A stretch of DNA of 7,619 bases from Actinobacteria bacterium UBA5975 (GTDB lineage: Bacteria; Actinomycetota; Actinomycetes; Nanopelagicales; Nanopelagicaceae), in assembly GCA_002430075.1 (NCBI GenBank), contig DJBN01000013.1, positions 1,380-8,998 of the forward strand, given 5' to 3'. Of this stretch, positions 7,273-7,619 are shown piece by piece (positions within the stretch are counted from its first letter, which is position 1; each line of letters begins with the position of its first letter). The position numbers and the translations under genes are program-made. The notes beneath the pieces are model-generated. The model saw only the letters and a list, made by a program, of their open reading frames with translations. It was not told where the DNA came from and made no database searches.

Positions 7273-7619
7273 ATGATCCAAGCAGAGTCACGACTACGAG
7301 TCGCCGATAACACAGGAGCTAGGGAGCTTCTCTGTATTCGCGTGCTAGGTGGAACCCAACGTCGCTATGCCTCAATCGGTGATGTCATTGTCTGTTCCGT
7401 TAAGGATGCAATTCCTGGTGGACAGGTTAAGAAAGGTGAAGTCGTTAAGGCTGTCATCGTTCGAACTGTTAAAGAGAACCGTAGAGCTGATGGTTCCTAC
7501 ATTAAATTTGATGAAAATGCTGCGGTAATTCTCAAGGAAGATAACGAACCAAGAGGAACCCGTATTTTCGGACCTGTTGCTAGAGAACTTCGCGATAAGC
7601 GCTTTATGAAGATCATCTC
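7273..7619 (+). CDS. rplN: 50S ribosomal protein L14, nearly complete (3' truncated by window edge)
   Basis: L14 lies at the 50S face that contacts the 30S subunit, forms an intersubunit bridge, and is the binding site of the silencing factor RsfS. The frame gives 115 complete codons plus two bases before the window ends; family members have about 122 residues, so only the final segment (usually SLAPEVL) is missing. Signatures are [20 protein letters not shown] at the start, [18 protein letters not shown] near residues 23-40, [15 protein letters not shown] near 74-88, and [20 protein letters not shown] at the end. The ATG at 7273 is 2 nt after rpsQ, with AGAAGG inside the rpsQ end as Shine-Dalgarno. 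It starts the spc cluster, so rplX and rplE would be expected next (inference). Confidence 0.98.
   Translation, partial: MIQAESRLRVADNTGARELLCIRVLGGTQRRYASIGDVIVCSVKDAIPGGQVKKGEVVKAVIVRTVKENRRADGSYIKFDENAAVILKEDNEPRGTRIFGPVARELRDKRFMKII

Overview
This window is a gene-dense stretch of ribosomal and translation-factor genes, all on the + strand: the end of the str cluster (fusA, tuf), the complete S10 cluster (rpsJ-rplC-rplD-rplW-rplB-rpsS-rplV-rpsC-rplP-rpmC-rpsQ), and the first gene of the spc cluster (rplN, cut by the window edge). Every gene was recognised from its protein sequence and conserved motifs. The gene order is the classical bacterial one.

Likely source: an actinobacterium with unusually low GC and a compact genome, possibly of the freshwater acI type (Nanopelagicales). 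This is inferred from actinobacterial wording in EF-Tu ([18 protein letters not shown]), EF-G, L3, S10 and L14, from long Ala/Lys-rich tails on L22 and S3, and from third positions that are often A or T. By eye the DNA is roughly balanced in GC (not counted), well below typical Streptomyces or Mycobacterium. No taxonomic search could be run.

Layout: 1-534 is the last 177 codons of fusA (EF-G). 573-1766 is tuf (EF-Tu, GTG start). 1767-1847 is the longest intergenic gap, with a perfect 13-bp inverted repeat that marks the str/S10 boundary. 1848-7270 holds eleven S10-cluster genes, with gaps from 37 nt down to overlaps of 1, 4 and 11 nt. 7273-7619 is rplN, only 2 nt after rpsQ, so the S10/spc junction has no room for a promoter or terminator.

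Together the products supply the two GTPases of elongation (EF-Tu delivers aminoacyl-tRNA, EF-G drives translocation) and a block of early and late assembling proteins of both subunits. Tight spacing, strong Shine-Dalgarno sites inside upstream stop regions, and overlapping starts point to one polycistronic, translationally coupled transcript. I found no mobile element, CRISPR array, tRNA, rRNA or accessory gene, and no evidence of a new biological system. The points worth a second look are modest: the U-tract-less hairpin between tuf and rpsJ, the L22 and S3 tails, the GTG start of rplV inside rpsS, and a few start-codon corrections.
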